NCBI GenBank assembly: GCA_964020085.1
Contig: CAXHUQ010000601.1
Span: 702,501 to 766,500, forward strand
Origin: Micromussa lordhowensis
Lineage: Eukaryota > Cnidaria > Anthozoa > Scleractinia > Lobophylliidae
Direction: 5' to 3'
Length of the DNA: 64,000 nucleotides
Positions within the stretch are counted from its first letter, which is position 1. Every line of letters begins with the position of its first letter. Positions 9,783 through 17,326 of this stretch are shown here, piece after piece. Below the pieces are notes generated by a model. It had not been told where the DNA came from. It saw nothing but the letters and a program-made list of their open reading frames with translations, and ran no database searches. Made by a program: the position numbers and the translations under genes.

Positions 9783-10154
9783 ATGGAAAAAGTAGCTTTG
9801 AACAACCACCAATTAGATTACTTAGCACTAGCCGACCCGAAACTTTGTCAAATGTTTTACGGAACGGTCGCATGCGATCGTTTACCAGCGGTTGTCAACC
9901 GAGAAGGTCCAACGGCTTACATCGTGAACACAGATCCTCACGATGAACCAGGCAAACATTGGATTGCGTTAAAACAACGAGGCGGTTCAGGCTACGGACC
10001 TGCTCTCGTAATAAAAAAGAGAAAACGGAGGTGGTGTTGTACCTTTAGCAGCGGCGGTCCCAGCGCTCATTGCGGTCGGAAAAGCAATGGACTTAGGTGT
10101 GGCAGGAGGTGCTGCAAGCTACGGCGGTCAAAAAGCCATGCAAGCCCTATTTAA
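9783..10154 (+). pseudogene. Adenain-like maturation protease, N-terminal fragment fused to foreign C-terminus
   Basis: ATG 9783, two bases after the capsid stop, to TAA 10152-10154; 123 codons. Residues 1 to about 65 resemble the start of C5 cysteine proteases, which cleave capsid and core precursors during virion maturation. The key word is YIVNTDPHDEPGKHWIALK, whose His before Trp matches the catalytic His position of the family. The later acidic and Cys residues of the active site are absent: after about 9980 the sequence passes into GSGYGPALVIKKRKR and then a Cys/Arg-rich run that looks like out-of-frame reading of another gene. A deletion has joined the protease start to a core-protein gene. 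The product cannot be an active protease. Confidence 0.7.
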
Positions 10155-10191
10155 GAAGAAGAAGAAATCTTTTATTTGCACTGTTATATAG
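10027..10191 (+). pseudogene. C-terminal remnant of a pX-like virion core protein
   Basis: In the frame offset by one base from the protease ORF, 10027-10191 reads a Gly-rich start, an Ala/Val-rich hydrophobic stretch (VVPLAAAVPALIAVGKAM) and a basic end (FKKKKKS), stopping at TAG 10189-10191. The preceding frame ends in a KKRKR run at 10014-10028, so one frame change near 10025-10030 separates a basic part from the Gly/Ala-rich part. A basic cluster followed by Gly-Gly and a hydrophobic tail is the layout of small core proteins matured by adenain in adenovirus-like viruses. The call is inference from layout; no homology search was possible. Confidence 0.45.
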
Positions 10192-10230
10192 AATTTACAT
10201 TACAGTAGGTACATTATAAAACAAAATCAA

Positions 10231-10236
10231 AATAAA
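10231..10236 (+). terminator. AATAAA poly(A) signal after the capsid cluster
   Basis: AATAAA lies 40 bp after the last remnant's stop codon, in AT-rich DNA, the right strand and place to end the capsid transcript. Confidence 0.4.
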
Positions 10237-10239
10237 GTA

Positions 10240-10427
10240 AGACTGAAATTATCGGAATTAAAATGCGAGCAGTGACCAAAGTAGCAGATGCTTCCGAGTT
10301 GGTCACTGCCACGTTAAACTAACTGGCATAGACAATAAGCGTAATAAAAATAGTTTTACAGAGTAAAAGTGCTAAAGTAAACAAGGATATGTGGATATAC
10401 GAGTCAAAAGAAACAATACAACAAAAG
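10240..10427. other. AT-rich spacer with a strong inverted repeat
   Basis: No gene seen. It contains GCAGTGACCAA (10269-10279) and its exact reverse complement TTGGTCACTGC (10299-10309), an 11-bp stem with a 19-nt loop. The rest is AT-rich and may include the 3' UTR of the minus-strand LINE that follows. Confidence 0.5.
10269..10309. repeat. 11-bp perfect inverted repeat, 19-nt loop
   Basis: GCAGTGACCAA pairs fully with TTGGTCACTGC. It lies 33 bp after the AATAAA at 10231. It could be a transcript-end hairpin, a cruciform or the end of a small transposon; no partner repeat is seen elsewhere in the insertion. Confidence 0.6.
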
Positions 10428-11150
10428 AACTAAACTAAACTAAAATCAATGTATTCTAGGAAACAGATTGCGAATTTAGCAGATAAAGCTTGCATTGTTT
10501 GGAAAAGGGGTAATAATGTAATTTTTTAGATGCAATGGAATAGTCTCCCAAATTTTCGATGCAATGAAAGTAAAAGTAGAGGCTCCATAATTATTATGTA
10601 TAAGTGTCCTACGAAAGTTAAGGTTAGAGACAAATCTAGTGTAATGGCTATGGAAGTCAGAAGCTAGAGGTAGAGTTCCAGAAAAAAATTGTTGGGATGC
10701 CTGCTGGATTGTTTATGATTTTATGGCAAAGAGTGGTACTTTTAATTTGAAAATATTATCAAATTTTAGGATATCCAGTAACTTGTAGTAAGGCGTGGCA
10801 TTCTCTCTACTGTGTGCAAAAAAGGCAAAAAAAATTGAACGAATGCATTTATTTTGTTTAGTTCTGATTTTATTTAGCCTAATTGTACAAGCACTTCCCC
10901 AACTAGTGATAGCATAGGTCAAATAGGGATAGATGAAAGAGTAACACAATTGTTTCAAAGTATGCAGATTTACATAGTGTCTCAATTTGGTAACAATTCC
11001 TGTATGTTTTGCTAATTTACTGTTTATATGCTTAATCTGAGGTCCCCAGTGTAGGTGTTGATCAATATAGACATCCAGGTATTTTATTAGGCTTTGGATT
11101 TTGATGTCATTTACATTTATACTTCCACTTAACCTTGAGGATGAGACTAG
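10428..11150 (-). pseudogene. Decayed 3' portion of a minus-strand LINE reverse-transcriptase ORF
   Basis: On the minus strand from about 11150 downward the frame reads LDVYIDQHLHWGPQIKHI, then TGIVTKLRHYVNLHTLKQ, then SFIYPYLTYAITSWGSAC and a basic end, typical of the region after the polymerase domain in CR1/L2/Rex-like LINEs. The frame stops at 10713. After frame changes, further typical end words are visible, such as NNYGASTFTFIASKIWETIP, nearer 10560-10620. Three AACTA units at 10428-10445 (TAGTT on the coding strand) may be the 3' tail. The 5' part with the catalytic motifs is missing. It differs from the LINE at position 1. Confidence 0.7.
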
Positions 11151-11760
11151 GCAAACAAAACTATAAGCGAATATTTAGGAAATCAAAGTTAATAAAATAA
11201 AATTAAAGGTTAATGAAAACGAATATTTAGAAAGGCTTCGTTAAAGCGAAGGAATAGAAATTAAGCAAACCGATGAAAGCGAAGGGTTTAGCAAAGGCAA
11301 AGCAAACGAGAAAATAAAAACAAACCGATTAAAGCAAAGGTTACGAACTATAAGCGAAGCTTAAGCAAAGGTAAACAAACCGCGAAGCGAAGAATTAATT
11401 TAAGTTTGTAAAATAAAAACAAATCGATCGAAGCGAAGGCTAAGAGCTTTAAGTGAAGGTTTAGCAAAGGTAAACAAACCGCGAAGCGAAAAATTTATTT
11501 AAGTTTGTAAAATAAAAACAAACCCATCAAGAGCGAAGGTTACGAACCATAAGCGAAGGTTTAGCAAAGGTAAACAAACCGCGAAGCGAAGAATTAATTT
11601 AAGTTTGTAAAATAAAAGCAAACCGCGAAGCGAAGAATTTATTTAAGTTTGTAAAATAAAAACAAACCGATCAAAGTGAAGGTTACGAACCATAAGCGAA
11701 GGTGTGCAAAGAGTTATCTAAAAGCGAAGGAAAGACTCTTACCTTGTTTCCTGATATCCT
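11150..11760. repeat. Minisatellite of about 99 bp with degenerate AAGCGAAGG sub-units
   Basis: AAAATAAAAACAAACC-like words start at 11311, 11410, 11509, 11609 and 11653. Spacings are 99, 99, 100 and a shortened 44 bp. Each unit contains GCGAAGGTTACGAACC-like and GGTAAACAAACCGCGAAGCG words and ends AATTTAAGTTTGT. Flanks from 11150 and to 11760 carry looser copies of GCGAAGG. No coding sense. Unrelated to the 207-bp satellite. Confidence 0.85.
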
Positions 11761-12148
11761 TGAAAGGTTACTTCGACGGACTTGATTCTTCTGATGATTG
11801 TAGTTTAACCCGTTGAACGCCAAATGCGCGCTAACTTCTTGATTGTTCTTAATCAAGTTCTGCACAATGGATACTCTAGTCTGACGATCATTTTTATGTT
11901 TTAAAAGTTTATTAGATAAACTATATAAAGAACATACATGATAAAAAGCGCTAGGCGCGTGGGCTAGGCCCCTCACAAATATATACAATACCTTAATCTG
12001 CGATAATTGTCCATTAACTAATAAGTCCATTAAAGAGTTCTTAAATAGTTCTTAGAATAGTTGTCCATTAAAGTGTCCTTCTACTAATTGTCCATTGAAA
12101 AATTAACCTAATATCTAATTCTAATATCTAACATCTAATTGACATGAA
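11760..12148. other. Unassigned DNA with short repeats, probably LINE 3' UTR in part
   Basis: A 115-codon minus-strand ORF (11683-12030) crosses this stretch and the minisatellite; it has no recognisable domain and I do not accept it as a gene. TGTCCATTAA-like words recur four times at about 12007-12096. At 12105-12140 short TATCTAAT-like units recur (TTAGATA on the minus strand), which could be the 3' tail of the Tx1-like LINE whose ORF2 ends at 12149. Confidence 0.5.
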
Positions 12149-15100
12149 TTATCGAAAAGTAACAAGGGGAGAACCATTAACAATATTACAAAAAGGGGAT
12201 TCCCAGGCGGACTTGAAGGCCGATTCTGTTAATCGAAAATGATCAAGGTAGATTCTGTTGCGAATGTCGTGAGAAATATATCGGATAATAGCATCGGATC
12301 GCTCCGTTCCATTATGAAAAGTAGTTTTATTCCTAAATTTCCAAATTCCGTATAAAACGGATTTAACTATATAACGGGCAAGACGATTTTTCCTTTGATC
12401 AGAAGATTGCCATTTGAAAAAGAAAACAGTCAAACAATTCAGGGAAAAGGGAGCTGTGAAGAGAGACGACAGGGTAGGAGAAAAATACTCCCATACCCTT
12501 TTAACCCTGAAACAATTAAGAAAACAATGGTCAATTGTCTCTTTACGGTTACATTTAGCACAGCGATCCGATGCAATATAGCCCCAAGACCGCATGGAAT
12601 CCCGAACCTTAATAGCACGCAAAACAATAAGCCACAAGAGATCGTTCTTAAAATTCTCTGAAAAGTCATCACGAACAAAAGACATGTGTCGTTCAAAATG
12701 GAAACCCGGGCCTAAAAGCGGGACCCAAGTTCGGGGAAGAACAGGGGGGGAAGATTTTTCTTTTAATAAAGAACGGTAGCAATTTTTAGCCGAAAATTGA
12801 AAGTCAATCCAGTCTCGGCGAGAAAGAATCTCGCGGAGGCTGGTGAGGGCTTTCAAACATTTAGAATAAAACGGCGTCAGGATCTGGGTACTAGGGGATG
12901 AATTATCGCGAAGAAAAGACCACTCGGCTCTAAACGTTGCAAGTCTAGAGCCGAGAAAATATTTCAACATAAAAAAGGCCTTTGAATCGGCATCGCAAGC
13001 GATATTAACAATAGAGGCAAGCTTAAGAGCCTTTGCCTTAACTGAGAAATCGACTATATTAAGACCACCCTTTATGGCTGGTTGAAAGCAAGATTGCCGG
13101 CTAACGGTTTCAATCCGGCAGCCCCACAAAAAAGGCCAAATTAATTCATTTATTCTAGTTAGGACCCACTTTGGAACCGTCAGGACGGTCGCAAGGTAAG
13201 TGAGCTTACTTAACCCTAAAGTATTAATAATTAATGATTTACCTATAAAAGACAGGGATCGGGATTTCCATAAATTCAAATGTTTTTCAAGTTTCTCGAG
13301 TTTTGGCTGCCAATTATCACGTTCCGTGACCAGACCAAAAACAATGCCGAGAATTTTCATTTTCGTTACCCAAGTAAGGCCCAAGGGCTGGTCAGTGCGC
13401 GATTTCCACGCACCGAGCCACATGGCCTCTGTCTTGGAAACATTTAATCGAGCACCCGAACCCTGCTCGTATAATTTAATTACGTTAAAGAGTTGTTCCA
13501 AGGATCGGATAGATTTCACAAAACTAGTTGTATCGTCCGCGTATTGACCTACTTTATAGTGTGTTCCTTTCGCTCCCGGGAGGAGAAAGCCTTCGATTTC
13601 AGGACATTGTTTAACAACACAAGCTAAAGCTTCGACACAAAGAATATATAACAAAGGCGAAAGGGAATCGCCCTGACGCACACCGCGATCTAAGGGCACA
13701 GGATCAGTCAGCCAACCGTTCACAATAATTTGCATATTGGCACCGTTATAAAGCGTGGAAATCCATTGAATAAAAGACAGGCCGAAACCAAAACGTTCTA
13801 ATAATTTGATCAAGAAACCGCGGTTTACACGATCGAAGGCTTTCTCCTGATCTAAGCTCAATAATATGCCGGTTTCGTTGGTGCGATCTATATAATCAAG
13901 AATATCTCTAAGAACATGAAGATTCGCTGAAATTTTTCGTCCGGGAACAGAACACGTTTGGTCGGGACTAACAATAAATTGTAAAACTTTTGCTAAACGA
14001 AGGGAGAGAGCCTTGGAACAAATCTTATAATCAACGTTCAAAAGAGATATCGGTCTCCAATTCTTTAGATTTTTCGCATCACCTTTCTTAAAAACAACGC
14101 GGGTGTGGCTAACCTTCATTGAGTCGCACATTTCTAGATTATGAAAACAAACATTAAAGACTTGAATTAAATACGGGCCGAGCAGATCCCAGAACTTAAC
14201 ATAAAATTCGGCAGAAAGGCCGTCAGGGCCAGGTGTTTTGCCAAGATTCAGATCATTAACTGCGTTCGTAATTTCATTTAAAGTGAGCTCTCCTTCACAC
14301 ATTGCGGACTGATCCGGAGAAAGACTAGAATCTAAAGACGTTAGAAGATCGTTTTGTTTATCAAGATCAATAGGTTCTTGAGAAAATAATTTAGTATAGA
14401 AATCGACGTGTGCCTTCTCAATTTCGGACTGAGAAGAAACTTCCACGCCATTTGAATCATAAATAGCATTTATACGGCTCTTCTGAATTTTTTTCTGTTC
14501 AAGTTTAAAGAAATAGCGAGTTGGGCGTTCACCCTCCTCAAGCCATTTCGCCCGGCTACGTATTTTAACGCCTTCCATTTCGCGAATATAAAGAGACTTC
14601 AATTGACTTTCAATATCAACAATCAAAGACTGGACTGACTCATCGCCATTAACAAGGCGCTGACGTAAGCGAATTAAACGATTTGTTAAATTGATTCGGT
14701 CTTTACAAAGCGCTTTCCGCTTTTTGCGCGCGAAATCAATTGAAGCCTCTTTAATAGATTCTTTTAGAAATTCCCACCAGGCTTGAATGTTTTCGAACGC
14801 CGGGAGAAAATCAACATGATCAGCAAATATTCTCCGAATAAGATCACAATATGTTTCATCGCCAAGGAGAGAATTATTCAATTTCCATACGCCCGGCCCG
14901 TGTTTAATACACTCGGGAACATCAAAAACAAAAGAAACAAAATCATGGTCGGAAAGTGGGCAAGGTGTGATATCACACTTAAAGGAAGACTGGAAAAAAT
15001 CTTTAGAAATCAGAAATCTGTCAAGGCGACTACCAATTGACATGTCGGCATTAAACCAAGTAAATTCGCGCGAGTTGGAATGTAGCTTACGCCAAACATC

Positions 15101-15631
15101 AACAAGACGAAAATCAGCTTTTAAACCGTCGCATTCTTTATGAATAGAAACATTGCCACCAAATTTATCGAGCGCACTATCGTAGCAATTAAAATCGCCG
15201 CCAATAATTACAGCAGCGCTCGGAAAGAAAAATTCGTGAAGGGAAACGTAAAAAGTTTTTCGATCAGTCAAATTGGTAGGCGCGTAAATATTAACTAAAT
15301 TAAAATTAACATCATCAATTTTAACTAATAGACTAATAACACGACCAAGTGAGTCTCTCTTCCACGAAAGTACATCCAAATCGCATTTAGGAGAAAACAG
15401 GACGGCAACACCGCCCTGTTTCCCGTTAGCCGGGGACCAAAAACTACGGCCTAGCCAGCGACGAGATAAGCTATTAATGCTAGACTCGAGACTAACGAGC
15501 GTCTCTTGAACAAAACAAATGTCACAAGCAGATTTCTCGATTAAATCGAAAAGCAAATTACTATTCAAGGGGTTTCCAATTCCCCGAGCATTGATCGTTA
15601 AAAGCTTAAAAACAAATCGTGGAAGAAAGAC
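12149..15631 (-). CDS. LINE ORF2: AP endonuclease and reverse transcriptase
   Basis: Nicks target DNA and copies the element's RNA at the nick. Numbering from the TTG at 15568: endonuclease motifs QET (21-23), NIYAP (93-97), GGDFN (123-127), SRLDRFL (180-186) and SDHD (206-209). Then KWLEEGERPTRYFFKLE (341-357) and the reverse transcriptase: GKTPGPDG (443-450), NWRPISLL (503-510), LDQEKAFDRV (572-581), RQGDSLSPLL (631-640) and YADD (676-679). All key residues are intact. A C-X2-C-X7-H-X4-C zinc motif starts at about 1003. The frame is open for 21 codons upstream to the ORF1 stop and includes TINARGIGNP, a normal endonuclease start. No ATG occurs in frame before residue 176, so the start is not conventional: readthrough of the ORF1 TGA or non-AUG initiation is needed, or an ATG has been lost. 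Confidence 0.9.
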   Translation of the reverse strand, partial: VFLPRFVFKLLTINARGIGNPLNSNLLFDLIEKSACDICFVQETLVSLESSINSLSRRWLGRSFWSPANGKQGGVAVLFSPKCDLDVLSWKRDSLGRVISLLVKIDDVNFNLVNIYAPTNLTDRKTFYVSLHEFFFPSAAVIIGGDFNCYDSALDKFGGNVSIHKECDGLKADFRLVDVWRKLHSNSREFTWFNADMSIGSRLDRFLISKDFFQSSFKCDITPCPLSDHDFVSFVFDVPECIKHGPGVWKLNNSLLGDETYCDLIRRIFADHVDFLPAFENIQAWWEFLKESIKEASIDFARKKRKALCKDRINLTNRLIRLRQRLVNGDESVQSLIVDIESQLKSLYIREMEGVKIRSRAKWLEEGERPTRYFFKLEQKKIQKSRINAIYDSNGVEVSSQSEIEKAHVDFYTKLFSQEPIDLDKQNDLLTSLDSSLSPDQSAMCEGELTLNEITNAVNDLNLGKTPGPDGLSAEFYVKFWDLLGPYLIQVFNVCFHNLEMCDSMKVSHTRVVFKKGDAKNLKNWRPISLLNVDYKICSKALSLRLAKVLQFIVSPDQTCSVPGRKISANLHVLRDILDYIDRTNETGILLSLDQEKAFDRVNRGFLIKLLERFGFGLSFIQWISTLYNGANMQIIVNGWLTDPVPLDRGVRQGDSLSPLLYILCVEALACVVKQCPEIEGFLLPGAKGTHYKVGQYADDTTSFVKSIRSLEQLFNVIKLYEQGSGARLNVSKTEAMWLGAWKSRTDQPLGLTWVTKMKILGIVFGLVTERDNWQPKLEKLEKHLNLWKSRSLSFIGKSLIINTLGLSKLTYLATVLTVPKWVLTRINELIWPFLWGCRIETVSRQSCFQPAIKGGLNIVDFSVKAKALKLASIVNIACDADSKAFFMLKYFLGSRLATFRAEWSFLRDNSSPSTQILTPFYSKCLKALTSLREILSRRDWIDFQFSAKNCYRSLLKEKSSPPVLPRTWVPLLGPGFHFERHMSFVRDDFSENFKNDLLWLIVLRAIKVRDSMRSWGYIASDRCAKCNRKETIDHCFLNCFRVKRVWEYFSPTLSSLFTAPFSLNCLTVFFFKWQSSDQRKNRLARYIVKSVLYGIWKFRNKTTFHNGTERSDAIIRYISHDIRNRIYLDHFRLTESAFKSAWESPFCNIVNGSPLVTFR

Positions 15632-15634
15632 TCA
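15632..15634 (-). promoter_or_regulatory. Single in-frame TGA between ORF1 and ORF2
   Basis: Minus-strand context is AAAAAGTGAGTC. ORF1 and ORF2 are in one frame and this is the only stop between them. It may be a readthrough site controlling the ORF1:ORF2 ratio, or a point mutation of an Arg codon (CGA) in a once-fused ORF. Confidence 0.45.
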
Positions 15635-17326
15635 CTTTTTACGACCTTTTTTTCCGGCAGACTTGGGCGGCGCCGACTTTCTTTTCAAATTGACAGCAGT
15701 TTCCATAGAATCATCATCATCTGTTTGGCTTTCAGGAGCAGGCTTTGGGCGGCTCGTAACAAGGACTGGTGGAGTGGCTTTTCGCTGAAGACAAGAAAGG
15801 GCCTCTGGCAGAGGAGCAGGAGCGCGTCGACCACGAAGTCTGGACAATATAGGGGGATCAGAAGTGCTAGTCGTAGCAGACGTAGAAGCGGGATCAGGCG
15901 GTGGAACAGGATCAGAAGTGGACGTGTCAGTAGAAGTGTTATCCGAAACATCAGGAGCAGGATGAGCAAGCGAATCCAAAACAATAACAGCATCGGAGGG
16001 TTCAGGCGAATCGGGCGCAGGTAATGGAGGCCGCTGGACGGGGGTGACATCAGGAGTGCTCTGGTTTAGCAAAAAACCCTGTGAATTAAGAGCAGATGTT
16101 TCAGCAATCTCCACGGCAGGAGAGGACTGGACGCTGTCCACCACATGGGGGTCGTCCAAACTGGAGTCGTTTTCAATAATTTCCTCATTGTTTACATTTT
16201 CAGCAATTTCTTCATTTTCAGCAATTTCATCATTTTTTCCATTTTCGTCGATTTTATCATTTTTTTCGTTTTCGTCGGTTTTATCATTTTTGTCATTGTC
16301 AGCACTTTCATCCATTTTTTCAGTGGGCACATCATTCTCATCATTTTCATCATCGGACAGTTCTACATTCCTAAGCCACTGAAGGGAATCAACGTCGGAA
16401 GAATTGCTTTGTTGATCATCTTCAACGCTAACAGATGGAGACACGCTACCGGGCGCGCGACTAGTAGGTACGGCATACCAGGAGTAGGGGCACTGTCTGC
16501 CCAGATGATCATCCGATTTGCAAATTGAACAAAGCATAGGAGCTGGACAGGCTGGCGCCTCGTGGCCAAGCTGTTCGCAATTAAAACAAATTTTGTTATT
16601 ACACTGGTTGCTGAAATGGCCAGGTTGATTACAACGGCGACACGTAGGAACTTGGCCCTCGTGTCTTAAAAACAGAAGCAATTTGCCGAACCGAAGAAAA
16701 CTTGGGATTGGTTTAATTACCCGCACACGGTAATGACGGATGCCATTACAAATACCAGGCTGGAAAGGAAAACGGCCACGGCGGTAATGCAAGACTTCGC
16801 AATACGGTGCAAGGCGATTAATAATGGCTAGCTCTGAGAGCTCAAAAGGAGCGTCATAAATCGTCAGAAAAGTTAGAGGCCGATCAATATCTTGAATTGC
16901 ATAACTGTCGCCTTGGACGGACAAAGAATTTAAACGTAAAAATTTTTCTTTTGCTGCAGGACTCTTGAAAGTAATAACAACTTCACCATTCATACGTCGT
17001 TGCATGCATGCGATCTCTCGGGGCGTAATATCTGCCGCTTTCAAAGCATCAAAAACTGAACGAGCTGACGTAGATCTCGCGGGCGTGAAAAAGGCGGACC
17101 TAGGCCGATCTGGGACATCATTAGCGTGATTATTATTCAAAGCTTGGCGTCTGGGCGGTTCCCGCAACCCAGCCGTTCTTGCTGCATATGATTCACCATT
17201 AACTGAACTTCTAGGCATTTCTTGACCAATTTCATGCACAGACGAACCATTCTCAGACACTAAATCCACATCATCACCACGGGCAGCATTATTCACATCA
17301 GGATTTAAAACATTAGCTTCGGCGCA
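15632..17326 (-). CDS. LINE ORF1: CCHC zinc-knuckle RNA-binding protein, 5'-truncated
   Basis: ORF1 proteins bind the element RNA and form the particle used in retrotransposition. The open frame extends to a satellite ATG at 17380, but its first 18 codons are satellite, so element sequence starts at residue 19. In that numbering an RRM-like region lies near 130-235 (VVITFKS, LTFLTIYDAPFE), then three perfect C-X2-C-X4-H-X4-C knuckles at 247-260, 265-278 and 284-297. An acidic Asn/Asp/Glu/Lys low-complexity tract lies around 345-410, then a Pro/Ser/Thr-rich tract and a basic end (KSAGKKGRKK) that may bind nucleic acid. It stops at TGA 15632-15634, in frame with ORF2. The first element-derived Met is residue 55. 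The native N-terminus is lost. Confidence 0.85.
   Translation of the reverse strand, partial: CAEANVLNPDVNNAARGDDVDLVSENGSSVHEIGQEMPRSSVNGESYAARTAGLREPPRRQALNNNHANDVPDRPRSAFFTPARSTSARSVFDALKAADITPREIACMQRRMNGEVVITFKSPAAKEKFLRLNSLSVQGDSYAIQDIDRPLTFLTIYDAPFELSELAIINRLAPYCEVLHYRRGRFPFQPGICNGIRHYRVRVIKPIPSFLRFGKLLLFLRHEGQVPTCRRCNQPGHFSNQCNNKICFNCEQLGHEAPACPAPMLCSICKSDDHLGRQCPYSWYAVPTSRAPGSVSPSVSVEDDQQSNSSDVDSLQWLRNVELSDDENDENDVPTEKMDESADNDKNDKTDENEKNDKIDENGKNDEIAENEEIAENVNNEEIIENDSSLDDPHVVDSVQSSPAVEIAETSALNSQGFLLNQSTPDVTPVQRPPLPAPDSPEPSDAVIVLDSLAHPAPDVSDNTSTDTSTSDPVPPPDPASTSATTSTSDPPILSRLRGRRAPAPLPEALSCLQRKATPPVLVTSRPKPAPESQTDDDDSMETAVNLKRKSAPPKSAGKKGRKK

Larger units (their letters stand above)
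6578..10240 (+). mobile_element. Decayed endogenous adintovirus/Polinton-like capsid-gene cluster
   Basis: Five plus-strand genes or gene remnants lie close together with overlaps of a few bases: penton-like, small basic protein, arginine-rich peptide, hexon-like major capsid protein, and adenain-like protease joined to a core-protein remnant. This set matches the virion module of adintoviruses and Polinton/Maverick elements. The replication half of such an element (protein-primed DNA polymerase, integrase, packaging ATPase) is not in the window, and I see no terminal inverted repeat. Stops, frameshifts, a duplication and a fusion show it is not functional. It is best seen as a fragment of an old integrated virus or transposon. 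Confidence 0.75.
12100..17326 (-). mobile_element. Tx1/L1-like LINE, 5'-truncated, minus strand
   Basis: Two ORFs in order ORF1 (CCHC knuckles) then ORF2 (AP-type endonuclease plus reverse transcriptase), both long and uninterrupted apart from one TGA between them. The 5' end abuts satellite sequence at 17326/17327 with ORF1 still open, so the copy is truncated inside ORF1, as is common after incomplete target-primed reverse transcription. Long open frames suggest a fairly young insertion, younger than the capsid cluster and the LINE fragment beside it. The 3' border near 12100 is approximate. Confidence 0.85.

Noticed and set aside
9704..9946. 80-codon plus-strand ORF overlapping the capsid and protease genes
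   Set aside because: Out of frame with both recognised proteins and composed of their shifted reading.
6201..10309. Terminal inverted repeats bounding the viral cluster
   Set aside because: GTCACTGC-like words occur at both 6325 and 10303, but they are short, part of local palindromes and not at clear element ends.
11683..12030. 115-codon minus-strand ORF
   Set aside because: No domain, part lies in the minisatellite, and it sits where a LINE 3' UTR is expected. A captured exon cannot be excluded.
12395..15040. Short ORFs opposite or within LINE ORF2
   Set aside because: Shadows of the long ORF2 frame, which has all expected endonuclease and reverse-transcriptase motifs.
15685..16528. Several ORFs antisense to or in other frames of LINE ORF1 (for example 16044-16382, 16145-16528)
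   Set aside because: They read the low-complexity acidic or Ser/Pro-rich tract in wrong frames, giving Ser/Phe- or Ile/Phe-rich nonsense.
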